Assembly (NCBI GenBank): GCA_013407085.1
Contig: JACCGJ010001316.1
Location: 105,921 to 169,920 of the forward strand
DNA length: 64,000 bases
Direction: 5' to 3'
DNA from: Atriophallophorus winterbourni
Lineage: Eukaryota; Platyhelminthes; Trematoda; Plagiorchiida; Microphallidae
Each line of letters begins with the position of its first letter. The stretch's first letter is position 1. Position numbers and translations under genes: made by a program. Positions 44,741 to 54,373 of the stretch are shown in pieces. The notes under the pieces are model-generated. The model ran no database searches. It saw only the letters and a program-made list of their open reading frames with translations, and had not been told where the DNA came from.

Positions 44741-45684
44741 TCATTTACGAGTTCTGCTCCGAATGAATGTGTCGGTGGTTTTTCGCAGGACGGGTTTTGA
44801 GACTGAAGAAAGCTCTAGCATCTGGTGCCAATTGGTAACAACATTTTGCCAAGCCGAATCCGGACCGTCCTCTAACATGAAATCGAATATATTAGCGGCC
44901 TCAACGTCATAGAAAATGCCGTAGTCTGTGACCGTCCGTAACTGAGAGCCCTCATGGTTGAGGTAGTTAGCATAGCACACAAAGTCAGAAGTTAAAACTA
45001 TATGGCCGCTTTTGCCTAACGGAGTTTCACTCGAGATTTCCTTAATCATCAACTCCTCATTCGTCAGTAAGAGGTCCAATAGAGAAGGCTTGTCAGTTAC
45101 ACGAAAACGTGTCGGTTCAGTCACGTGATTGTACAAAGGGTGACTTCCTATCAGTTCATGCAGCTCCCACTCAAAAGTATCGCGGGAGGGTTCAACAGTC
45201 AAACTGGGTGAATTGAAATCTCCAATCAACAAGACGTGACTGTGTTGCATTGATAAGGCGAATCGCAAGGAGTGTAATAGGTTGACATCAGCAACATGTT
45301 GAGCATTTGGTGGGCGGTAGATCACAGCCAGTAGAGAGAGTCACTGTTTCTGAGCTGCAAGCGGCACCACAGTGAATCTATGGTTTGCAGACGAATGTGA
45401 GATAGTGGTTCACAGAGGAGTGAGGAGTTATGGTACAAAAGAACTCCACCACCCTTGGTGGGACGATCTTTCCGAATGACAATCATACCAGGAAGTGAAA
45501 TTTCGGCGTCTGCAACGGAAGATGACAACCATGTCTCAGTCACAGCTATCACGTCAAAGCGTTGAGCAGCGTGTCGAAGACGAAGTTCAGGAAGTTTATT
45601 GAGTAGGCCATGGGCGTTCGCATAGATGCACTTCAGGCTGTCGCGCGATAGGGCGGAGTCTGCAGAGTTGTTTTGGGCATCCAT
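44741..45684 (-). pseudogene. CR1-like LINE endonuclease
   Basis: Two overlapping frames (120 and 194 codons) joined by a frameshift at about 45.32 kb. Motifs in order: YANAHGLLNKLPELR, IAVTETWLSSSV (catalytic E), MIYRPPN, VLLIGDFNSPSL (D and N), LLDLLLTNEEL, and GKSGHIVLTSDF. The last normally carries an SDH triad residue, and here it is SGH, which would remove catalytic activity. Confidence 0.8.
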
Positions 45685-45689
45685 TACGC

Positions 45690-46968
45690 CTATCCTAATA
45701 GGACCGGCTGGCTTAATTTTTTTGAGGCATCAACACTTTTATCGGCAGAATCACACTGAAGCTTGTCGATTCGCTTTTTATCGAGGGCAGAACGGAGGCG
45801 GATCTCCGAAGGTGCTAAACGTTTGTACCGGTACCAACTTTGTAACGCATCATTCACCATGGATTCTGATTGAAAAGTTACTTTGAGTATGCGGGGCCCA
45901 GAGACCCTGTAGCTGGGAGAAACAGGTAATCGTTTGAAACCAATCGTCAGAGTGTCAGTGATTTTACTTTGTTGTTGTATGAAACGCCAGTGCTTGCAGT
46001 CGTGTGTAGTGTTTTTATTGACATCATCGTCATTTAGTTCTGGAACGCCATGAATAAAAACGCTTTTCTTGTTATTCATTTTCTTCCAGTTAAAGCTCGT
46101 TTCCTTCTTGGCTTGTCGCTCAACCCATAACACGTCCGGAAATAAGCGGATGGGTGAATTGCTGTTGCGCAAAGTGTATGCAGAGTAAGACGGATTCAAC
46201 ATCCTCCAAGGATGTTAGGGTGATGCGCAATAGTCTAGACTCGCCAATATGTAATGATTTATGATGCCTGGACAGACGTACAATGTTCCCGGCCTCTGCA
46301 GAAACCTTCATTGAGTCACATATGGTCTGCCACTGTTGTGCATCGTGCACCTGGGGACTTTTGAAACAAGGTGAATTCGCCTCTGGCACATTGGTGCATA
46401 TCACGGTTAGCGCCTCATTGCAACGGAAGCTTGCTGCTGTGGCCACTTTCTTCACTGCTGTGAACTTGGCACGAGTGTTGTCTTTTGCAATCCCCGGAAT
46501 CGTATGCTACGGTTGTGAACGTAGAACCAGTGCAGATCGCCGCAGAAGCAGCAGTTGTAGCAAATGTCGAAATAGGTGAGCTTACTTGTTCTACACCGTT
46601 AGAAACTGCTTGAGTATTGCATGGAAACGCAGAAGAGAACCTGGCTTCAAGAAGATCCAAGCGCTTTTTGTGTTTCGAAGGACTGTTTATATTCATTGAT
46701 CAGGTTGATCATATAACGTATAAGCGGTTATTCTAGACACTGCGCAAAACCACAGTTTCTTTTCATTGAATAAATATTCCTTGAACTCCTTCTTCGATAA
46801 CCCAGAACATTGAGGATGGTACCACGTTGAGAAATTGCTGCCATCTTTTACGGAACGAGAGCACTGGTTTTTACCACAGGTAAACTTATTCCCGTCAGTT
46901 TCATCGATGTTCATTTTGGTTGATTTTGTCCCTTTAGAAGCTCGAGAGATGTCACTACGACGATTCAT
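45690..46968 (-). pseudogene. CR1-like LINE ORF1 with PHD-like finger (copy 1)
   Basis: Four consecutive frames joined by frameshifts and stops. The N-terminus has a zinc-finger array (FTCGKNQCSRSVKDGSNF then STWYHPQCSGLSKKEF and LWFC) like the PHD finger in CR1 ORF1. Coiled and RNA-binding-like parts follow (RLFPDVLWVERQAKKETSFN, SPSYRVSGPRILKVTF). ORF1 protein binds LINE RNA. Two more copies of this ORF1 lie at 47.05-48.23 kb and 48.6-49.9 kb. Confidence 0.75.
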
Positions 46969-46980
46969 AAGTGGATAGTT

Positions 46981-47092
46981 TAACGAAAACTAGAAAATTA
47001 TCACGTCGGAGAAAAATTCAAACCGCGCGCTAAGGAAGCAGAACTTAAGTTTGAATTTTTCTCCGACGTGATAATTTTCTAGTTTTTCGTTA
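46981..47092. repeat. Palindromic junction of two LINE 5' ends
   Basis: Left arm 46981-47023 and right arm 47049-47092 are inverted copies differing by one extra T, separated by a 25-nt spacer (cgcgcgctaaggaagcagaa and five more bases). The arms are the 5' UTRs of the two ORF1 copies, so homology continues outward for over 1.1 kb on each side. Confidence 0.85.
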
Positions 47093-48232
47093 AACTTTCC
47101 ACTTATAAATCTTCGTAATGACATCCCTCGGTCTTCTAAAGGGACAAAATCAACCAAAATGAACATTGATGAAAATGACGAGAATAAGTTTACCTGTGGT
47201 AAAAATTAATGCTCCCGTTTCGTCAAAGATGGCGCAGATGAAGCGATTGCTCCACGTGATACCATCCTCAATGTTCTGGGTTATCGAAGAAGGGGCCCAA
47301 AGGACATTTATTTAATGAAAACAAACTGGTTTGCGCGAAATGCCTAGAATCACAGCTTATACGTTATATGATCAACCTGATCAATGAATATAGGCAGACC
47401 TTCAAAGCACAACAAAAGCTCTTGGATCTTCTTGAAGCCAAGTTCTCTTCTCTTTTTCCATGCAATACTCCAGCAGTTTCTGTGTAGAACAAGTAAGGTC
47501 ATTTATTTCGACATTTGCTACAACTGCTGCTTCTGCGGCAATCTGCACTGGTTCTACGTTCATTCAGTCGATTCCGGGGATTAAAGAAGGCAACACTCTT
47601 GCCATGTTCACAGCAGTGAAGAGAGTGGCCACAGCAACATACTCCCGTTGCAATGAGGCGCTAACCGTGATGTGCACCAATGTGACAGAGGCGAATTCAC
47701 TTTGTTTTAAAACTCTCCAGGTGCAAGATGCACAACAGTGGCAGACCATATATGACTCAATGAAGGTTTCTGCAGAGGCCGAAACATTGTACGTCTGTCC
47801 AGGCATCCTAAATCAGTACATATTGGCGAGCCTAGACTATTGCGCATCACCCTAACATCCTTGGAGGATGTTGAATCCGTCTTACTCTCTGCATACACTG
47901 CGCAACAGCAATTCACCCATCCGCTTATTTCCGGATGTGTCATGGGTTGGGCGACAAGCCAAAAAGGAAACGAGCTTTAACTGGAAGTTGGGTAATGACA
48001 AGAAACGCGTTTTTATTAATGATTTTTCAGAACTAAGTGACGATGATGCCAATAAAAACACTATCAACGACTGCGAGCAGTGGCGTTTCATACAACAACA
48101 AAGTATAATCACTTTCACTCTGAAGATTGGTTTGAAACGATTACCTGTTTCTCCCAGCTACAGGGGCTCTGGGCCCCGCATAGCCAAAGTAACTTTTCAA
48201 TCAGAATCCATGGTGAATATTGCGTTACCGAT
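47049..48232 (+). mobile_element. CR1-like LINE ORF1 copy 2, head-to-head with copy 1
   Basis: Plus strand. Broken frames encode the same ORF1: zinc-finger start near 47.2 kb, SSFCVEQVRSFISTFATTAA (47.46 kb), RCNEALTVMCTNVTEANSLC, then RLFPDVSWVGRQAKKETSFN (47.92 kb) and SPSYRGSGPRIAKVTF (48.16 kb). It ends abruptly at GEY/Y at 48232 and is followed by a minus-strand RT piece. Confidence 0.75.
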
Positions 48233-48426
48233 AAGCTTTGTAGAACGTCTATACGGCTGTTCTAGGGCGTGCTTGTCACGTTTCAACCATGGGTTCCAGA
48301 CGGAGACAGCATACTCCAAGTGTGGCCTGATGTGCGCTTGAAGAAGAAACGGAAAGAGACGTGGATCGATTGTTCCGAACGCACGCTTTAAAAGCTCAAC
48401 GTTTCTATTTGCCACGGTTACAGCTC
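48233..48426 (-). mobile_element. CR1-like RT C-terminal fragment
   Basis: Almost identical to 42530-42715 (MANRNVELLKRAFGTIDPRL, RPHLEYAVSVWNPWLKRD). It abuts unrelated ORF1 sequence on the left and a SINE-R scrap on the right, so it is a rearranged piece. Confidence 0.75.
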
Positions 48427-48472
48427 TACGACACTTTGCCTGGATCAGGCTTATGCTTTCATACCATACCGT
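48427..48472 (+). repeat. Scrap of SINE-like repeat R
   Basis: cgacactttgcctggatcag and gcttatgctttcatacc match the 3' end of repeat R, with its tail at the right. Confidence 0.65.
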
Positions 48473-49925
48473 ACAGCTATCACGTCGAAGTGCTGAGCAG
48501 CGTGTCGAACACGAAGTTTACTGAGCAGGCAATGGGCGTTCGCATAGATGCACTTCAGGCTGTCGCGCGATAGAGCGCATTATGCTGAGTTGTCTTGGGC
48601 GTCCATTACGCCGATCCTGAAAGGACCGGCTGAGATAAGGTTTTGATGCATAAACATTTTTATCGGCAGAATCACACTGAAGCTTGTAGATTCGCTTTTT
48701 ATGGAGGGCAGAACGGAGGCGGATCTCGGAAGGTGCAAAACGTTTGTATCGGTACCAACTTTGTAACGCATCATTCACCATGGATTTTGGTTGAAAAGTT
48801 TCTTTGGCTATGCGGGGCCCAGAGCCCCTGTAGCTGGGAGAAACAGGTAATCGTTTCAAACCAATCTTCAGAGTGTCAGTGATTTTACTTTGTTGTTGCA
48901 TGAAGCGCCACTGCTCGCAGTCCTTGATGTTGTTTTATTGGCATCATCGTCATTTAGTTCTGAAACACCATGAATAAAACGCTTTTCTTGTCATTACCCA
49001 ACCTCCAGTTAAAGCTCGTTTCCTTTTTGGCTTGTCGCTCAACCCATGACACGTCCGGAAATAAGCGGATGGGTGAATTGCTGTTGCGCAAAGTGTATGC
49101 AGAGAGTAAGACGGATTCAACATTCTCCAAGTTTGTTAGGGTGATGCGCAATAGTCTAGGCTCGCCAATATGTACTGATTTAGGATGCCTCGACAGACGT
49201 ACAATGTTTCGGCCACTGCAGAAACCTTCATTGAGTCACATATGGTCTGCCACTGTTGTGCATCTTGTACCTGGGGAGTTTTGAAACAAGGTGAATTCGC
49301 CTCTGGCACATTGGTGCATATCACGGTTAGAGCCTCGTTGCAACGATAGCTTGTTGCTGTGACCACTCTCTTCACTGCTGTGAACATGGCAAGAGTGTTG
49401 CCTTCTTTAATCCCCGGAATCGACTGAATGAACGTAGAACCAGTGCAAATCGCCACAGAAGCAGCAGTTGTAGCAAATGTCGAAATACATGACCACTTGT
49501 TCTACACCGTTGCATTGCATGGGAATAGAGAAGAGAACTTGGCTTCAAAAAGTTTCAGTAGCTTTTGTTGCGTTTCAAATATCTGCTTATGTTCATTGAT
49601 CAGGTTAGTTATATAACGTGTAAGCGGAGTTTCTAGGCATGTCGCGCCACAATTTGTTTTCATCTAACAAATGTTCTCTGAGCTCATTATTTGACATCCC
49701 AGAACATTGAGGATGGTATCACGTGGAGCAATCGCTTCATCTGCGCCATCTTTGACGAAACGGGAGCATTAATTTTTACCACAGGTAAACTTATTCTCGT
49801 CAGTTTCATCGATGTTCGTTTCGGCTGATTTTGTCCCTTCAGAATACCGAGGGATGCCACTACGAAGATTCATAAATGGAGCTTTAACGAAAAACTAGAA
49901 AGTTTCAAGTCGAATAAAATTTCAA
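48473..49925 (-). mobile_element. CR1-like LINE copy 3: 5' UTR, ORF1 and start of ORF2
   Basis: Minus strand. The 5' UTR is near 49.87-49.925 kb (aactagaaagtttcaagtcg inverted in the other copies). ORF1 frames carry RCNEALTVICTNVPEANSPC, RLFPDVSWVERQAKKETSFN and SPSYRGSGPRIAKETF. ORF2 begins near 48.61 kb (MDAQDNSA) and is cut at the endonuclease start (HFDVIAV region, 48.48 kb). Several frameshifts. Confidence 0.75.
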
Positions 49926-50580
49926 ACTAGCCCAGGTCATTTCCATTGTTGGTCGCTTTCAAAGATTCTGGTCAATTAACCATAGAAATTTAGGCTTTTA
50001 AATTCTATCACCAAAGGTGTAATAATGATTAGTTTCGCTTCTTCAGCAATCTATGCTTTTAAAATTGAGATTCTTATACAAGAATTCTTTAATCTCATTG
50101 TTTGCCTTGTCAACAGAATTCATCCATGATTCTTGTTATGAAGAAACGTAAACGGGGTATCATCCTTACTGTTCTCGTTCCAGAAGAAAAACGGCATGGC
50201 TGACATGAGGCTCATATCGTGCGTAATAGTTATTTTTAAATTCCAAAACGTAGTTAGTCAGTGATCAGCATCACAAGAAGATAGTCGAAACGAGTGTCCA
50301 GATTCTTTCGGAAATGTGCTTGAAAACACCCGCACTGCCAGGATTGTTTCGTATGAACAGTATTTGTGTTGTCGAAGTTGTGAATTAGGCCACGCGATAC
50401 TAATCGGTGGGAAACTTCTAGAATATGTTTGTTCGGTTCGTTTTCGTAGGAGATGCGTCTTGATCAGGGTTTCGCCACAAATAGTTTCCAATATCATACA
50501 ATATTGAGCAATGTCAGGGGCAGAGAAACAACATTTCACTCATGTTACTAACTTGCCCGCATTACGTTGATCATCTCAAA
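49926..50580. other. Nothing recognised
   Basis: No repeat or exon found. Overlapping 63- and 93-codon frames at 50.26-50.54 kb have no recognisable family. Confidence 0.4.
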
Positions 50581-50815
50581 CTATGTATGTATGTATGTAT
50601 GAAATCGGAAGCCTAGATCCATGCAAAGTTCCGCAAGATCGGAAACTGTACGTGGGATGAGATACTGTCAGGTTGCCGAGGTCTAAACATACATAAAGGG
50701 AAAGTGCCAGCGAGGCTCTACCGCCTTTTCACATGCAGCTCAGTACCGTCGGCAAATCAATTCAGCAGTGCAATCTGTGTAGTACAGAGGTACTGCACAT
50801 TTGCACATCCGAGCC
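50581..50815 (-). repeat. SINE-like repeat R
   Basis: Contains a TATG microsatellite (50583-50602) at the sense 3' end, then agatccatgcaaagttccgc, tgtacgtgggatgagatact and gcatctgtgtagtacagagg equivalents of the other copies. Confidence 0.7.
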
Positions 50816-50889
50816 TATAGCATGTGCTCATTTGCACCGAATTACCCGATTAATCTGTTATAAACGGTAGGGTCGTTTATTTGGTTTAC

Positions 50890-51078
50890 TTTTAAGTTGA
50901 TCTGCCAATGTTATCGAGCTGCATGTGAAAATACGTTGGAGTCCCACTATCATTTTCTTTTTGTCATATCATTCCAGGCCTTGGCAACCTAAACGTATCT
51001 TAGCCCATTCGCAGTCATGACTGTGTGACACTTTGCTCGCATCCAAGCTTGTGATTTCATAATCATCATCATCATCAA
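50890..51078 (+). repeat. SINE-like repeat R with CAT-repeat tail
   Basis: Sense orientation: gagctgcatgtgaaaatacg, gccttggcaacctaaacgta, cgcatccaagcttgtgattt, ending in a (CAT)n run at 51061-51078. Inverted relative to 50581-50815. Confidence 0.65.
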
Positions 51079-51145
51079 AGACAGCATTACACTGGTAGCA
51101 CGTACCGAATGCTTAACTGCTTAACTCATAATACATACTCTTGAA
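51060..51145 (-). repeat. Fragment of repeat Q
   Basis: Minus strand contains gttaagcattcggtacgtgc, the conserved end of the repeat at 52070-52100 and 58745-58770. Confidence 0.45.
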
Positions 51146-51394
51146 CCGTTCTGGATCTATCATATCTGTTGGTGAGAAATTCGTTTCTGAAATATCAAAC
51201 TATAGATACAGATCACTCACCAAAAGATGTTGTAAATATCTATAGTAATTCAGAAATAATCCAGCTGAACGAAACTACCATTTATTGCAAAATAGTCCGG
51301 CATTTTTTAGGCAACCAAGCACATGCTATAGGCTCTCAGCCATTATCTCACTCCATTTTCTGATGTGTATGTAATTTTGTGCAGTGCGACTAAC

Positions 51395-51560
51395 GCCATG
51401 CTAAATTAGCTGGCCACCGGTAGTAAGCTGCATGCTGAAACACGCTGAAGTCTCACTACCATTTCTATCTCATATCTGTCTAGACCTGGGCAACCTTACA
51501 GTATCTCAGCCTACTTGCAGTCTACGACTGTGCGGCACTTTGCCTGGATCAGGCTTGTGC
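51395..51560 (+). repeat. SINE-like repeat R
   Basis: cgctgaagtctcactaccat, tctgtctagacctgggcaac, gcctggatcaggcttgtgct, ending tttcatac. Its tail joins the tail of the next copy, giving a tail-to-tail pair. Confidence 0.75.
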
Positions 51561-51574
51561 TTTCATACTCATAT

Positions 51575-51695
51575 ATATGGTATGGTATGAAAGCACAAGC
51601 CTGATCCAGGCAAAGTCCCGCACAGCCAGAGTCTGCACGTGGGCTAAGATACTGTCAGGTTGCCCAGGCCTAGACAGATATGAGAATGCGCACCC
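51575..51695 (-). repeat. SINE-like repeat R, tail-to-tail with the previous copy
   Basis: gaaagcacaagcctgatcca begins at the shared AT-rich junction (atatatatggtatggtat). Ends after gcctagacagatatgag, so it is 5'-truncated. Confidence 0.75.
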
Positions 51696-51849
51696 TCCAA
51701 TTACGTTCAATCTTTCGGTTTTGGATCAGCGTCACCTTCGCTGTTTTAGATGTGATGTACGTGTCATTACCCTCTGACTTTCGAGGGTTTGATAAAATAT
51801 AAAGATGGTCAGTCTGTGTTTAACTTAGAGGAGCTATTTAGCAGGCCAA

Positions 51850-52140
51850 TTTGGTGCGGATTGTGCGAGTTCTTTCGTCTAATTAAAGTGCAAATAATAT
51901 CGAGGTTTGTCATTTGTAGCTGCGAAACTTGTTTGAATGCATGTTCCATTCGAGGTGTAGGCACCTTATCCCAGTTTGTTTGTGCTTACTCTTCTATAGA
52001 ATCCGTAGCTATTTAAGTCCCACCATTCCCATCTTTTAGGATTTTACTTTTTCATGGTTGTGTGACAGTTAAGCATTCGGCACGTGCTACCGGTGTATTG
52101 CTGTCTGTGATGATGAGTTGCAGCTACAGTCATCCTCCTC
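51850..52140 (+). repeat. Repeat Q
   Basis: About 220-290 bp shared with 58590-58800: acttgtttgaatgcatgttc, cgaggtgtaggcacct, aagtcccacc, gttaagcattcggcacgtgc. A dispersed non-coding repeat of unknown class. Confidence 0.6.
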
Positions 52141-52186
52141 CTGTCGTTGTAAGTTTAAACCAATCCAGTCTAATATCTTTCCCACT

Positions 52187-52633
52187 ACGTTACTTTACTT
52201 TTTACTTTTGTGCGACTATCTCCTCCTGGAGGATGAGTCGGCTTCAATGAAGGTTCTTGGGATTTGGGTACAAAGCGGCGTCCCCAGCACCACACGGCGT
52301 TTGTTCGAGTCAGCTTCTCTAGCCTTTGCACAACCAAGTGCGACCTGCAAGGCAGCAGGGAGTTGCCAGAAAGATGTGGTCTACCAGACTCTGTTCCAGG
52401 TTTTCCTCAGGGTTTTCTCCCGAAGCCTTTCCCGCAATTGGGTATCCCACAAGGCAGCGTAGGTTTAAAATCAGGGTTTTCCTTCCCTTAGATGAAATGC
52501 GCTCCCAGGCTAACGAGCTCCATCTACCTGAAGCAAACTGGTTTTCAGGCGCCAGTCACTCGCCTTCGCCCCGTCTCCTTTGGTAGAAGCAGTTTCCGCT
52601 GGACTCGGGGAGCCACTCGTGCAGGCCAGAAGC
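52187..52633 (-). mobile_element. SINE-like repeat S
   Basis: Reverse copy of 43707-44147: tail tactttactttttactttt at the left, then ctcctcctggaggatgagtc, caaagcggcgtccccagcac, ending ggccagaag. Close identity of the two copies suggests recent spread. Confidence 0.75.
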
Positions 52634-53045
52634 TGGACTTGGTTGTCAGAGGCTATTTGAGACGCGTGCCACATGGGAGCATTTTATAAACAGTGGGAGC
52701 TTATTCCCACTGCCACCCCCGGCTATGACAACCTTTGGAACCACAACCTTACTAGAAAAAATACAAAGGTCATTGAACAACTTAAAACATAAAATCTTGG
52801 GCTATACCTGGGCTGAAATGCTATCAACTTTCCAGGTGCACTGTCTGTATTACATGTATTGTACACGAAATCCATCAGAGCCATTTTCAATTTTGCTGAC
52901 TTGGGAAACCTTATTATTATTATATTTGCACAATCTGATACAGATATAGTGCCGTTCAACATAAACAATGAGATGTACAAAACGAGAAGGGGGGTACAAA
53001 GCGTTGTCATCGGCATCGTTGAACGTAGGCATGATACTACCCGGT

Positions 53046-53086
53046 TGCCTACACCGAAGTAGGGTGCCTACACCGAAGTAGGGGAA
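53046..53086 (+). repeat. 19-bp tandem duplication
   Basis: tgcctacaccgaagtaggg occurs twice in a row. Confidence 0.8.
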
Positions 53087-53279
53087 ACCTAACAGTATCG
53101 CAGCCTGTGTAGTCTATTACCGCTGGATTTCCCGAACCAAGTTTCACGATGTCATGTATGCTCTTGTTGCCCAGACCTAAAAATATATGAGATAATAGAA
53201 ATGAAACACTAACGAGTTCCTGCATGCATCTTATCTCCGGTGGCAGTAAAAGTAGCACAGTACTACCTGTGTGCTACTT

Positions 53280-53390
53280 AGGTATGTATGACCGAAATCA
53301 CAAACCTGATCCTGGCAAATTGCTGCACTGCCATAGACGGGCTAAAATACTGTCCGATTGCCAATGCCTAGACAGATATTAGAATGATTA
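53280..53390 (-). repeat. SINE-like repeat R, 5'-truncated
   Basis: gaaatcacaaacctgatcct, gctaaaatactgtccgattg and gcctagacagatat match the sense 3' part of repeat R. Confidence 0.65.
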
Positions 53391-53689
53391 TAGAAATACG
53401 TACGTGCAACGCAAATACAGATTCGCTCTGTGTCCTTTTAGTTATCACTCTATTTTGACTATGCACGTTGGAGCGGTATTCGTGTTTGGAGATGACTAGT
53501 AACGTTGATATCGGTGTTTCGTGAGGTGTTTGGTTCCTTTATTTTTAATAAGCGAATGCGCGTGGTGGGTAAAACATTTTAATGCTCAGTATACTTAGCC
53601 TTCCGCGATAACTACCTTGAATTCTCAATGCATTCCCCGAATTAACGGCCCAAGTATTTTTTGATGAATCACAAGTTTGGAATCCGTTC

Positions 53690-53795
53690 AAGTGCTGCAG
53701 CCGTATCGCACAGGTGCTGAGATATTGTCAGGTTGATTACGGCTAGACTGGTATCGGAATCCGATGATGGAAATGGCCGTCTATTACCAATCCTA
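53690..53795 (-). repeat. Diverged SINE-like repeat R
   Basis: caggtgctgagatattgtca, ggttgattacggctagactg and an AT-rich continuation resemble repeat R at low identity. Confidence 0.4.
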
Positions 53796-54142
53796 AACCC
53801 CTATGATCACAATATGCTAGTGTCGTCATTGTTATTGAATACCGGTTAGGCTTTAGTTTTTTTGCTGACATTAGACCAGAGATATTGTTCCAGTTAGTTT
53901 GAAAATTTTTTGCTTGTTTTCAAAAAGAAAAAACATGCTTCCTGTGCAGAACTTTGTGGAATCAGTATCATTTCAATGCTCACTTGAAAAAAGGCAAAAT
54001 TGTTGATCCTGTGAATCATTTTCAGATCACAACAGTCACATCAGTATGCATCACCAATCAAAAGTCGAATTAATGATACATTTATTTTTGTTCCTTTACT
54101 TATTTTCAGTATCGCTCATAAAAACAGCCGCATTGCTGACTC

Positions 54143-54373
54143 ATGCGTATATTCCGTCGTGATATTAACAAATATTCATCAGGTGAAATTACACTTTTGG
54201 CCGAAAATGATGAAGATATGTGGTTGGCATACAATCTGGTCCAAGTTGGTGATAGAATTCGATGCTCAACTGTGCGAAAAGTCCAAAATGAATCCGCAAC
54301 AGGTAGCGTTCAGACCAAGCAAGTTAGAACGAATCTTACAATAGAGGTGGAAAAAATTGACTTCGACTTGCAA
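54143..54373 (+). CDS. PELO: PELO exon 1
   Basis: ATG at 54143 starts MRIFRRDINKYSSGEITLL, equivalent to the universal Pelota N-terminus. Ends DFDLQ with a GTGAGT donor, phase 0. Confidence 0.93.

Larger units (their letters stand above)
41771..47023 (-). mobile_element. Near full-length CR1-like LINE (ORF1 + ORF2), broken and with two nested SINE insertions
   Basis: Reading minus: 5' UTR at about 47.0 kb, ORF1 with a PHD-like finger (46.97-45.69 kb), ORF2 endonuclease (45.68-44.74 kb), linker and RT (44.74-42.18 kb), then a 3' UTR ending in two TCAATAG heptamers at 41771-41784. Frameshifts or stops occur near 46.69, 46.45, 46.12, 45.32 and 44.74 kb. SINE-type elements at 43454-43676 and 43707-44147 sit within the RT, each with a target-site duplication. 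Confidence 0.85.

Noticed and set aside
50581..51690. Regularly spaced repeats considered as a CRISPR array
   Set aside because: Repeats are SINE-like, long, in both orientations and irregular; the DNA is eukaryotic.
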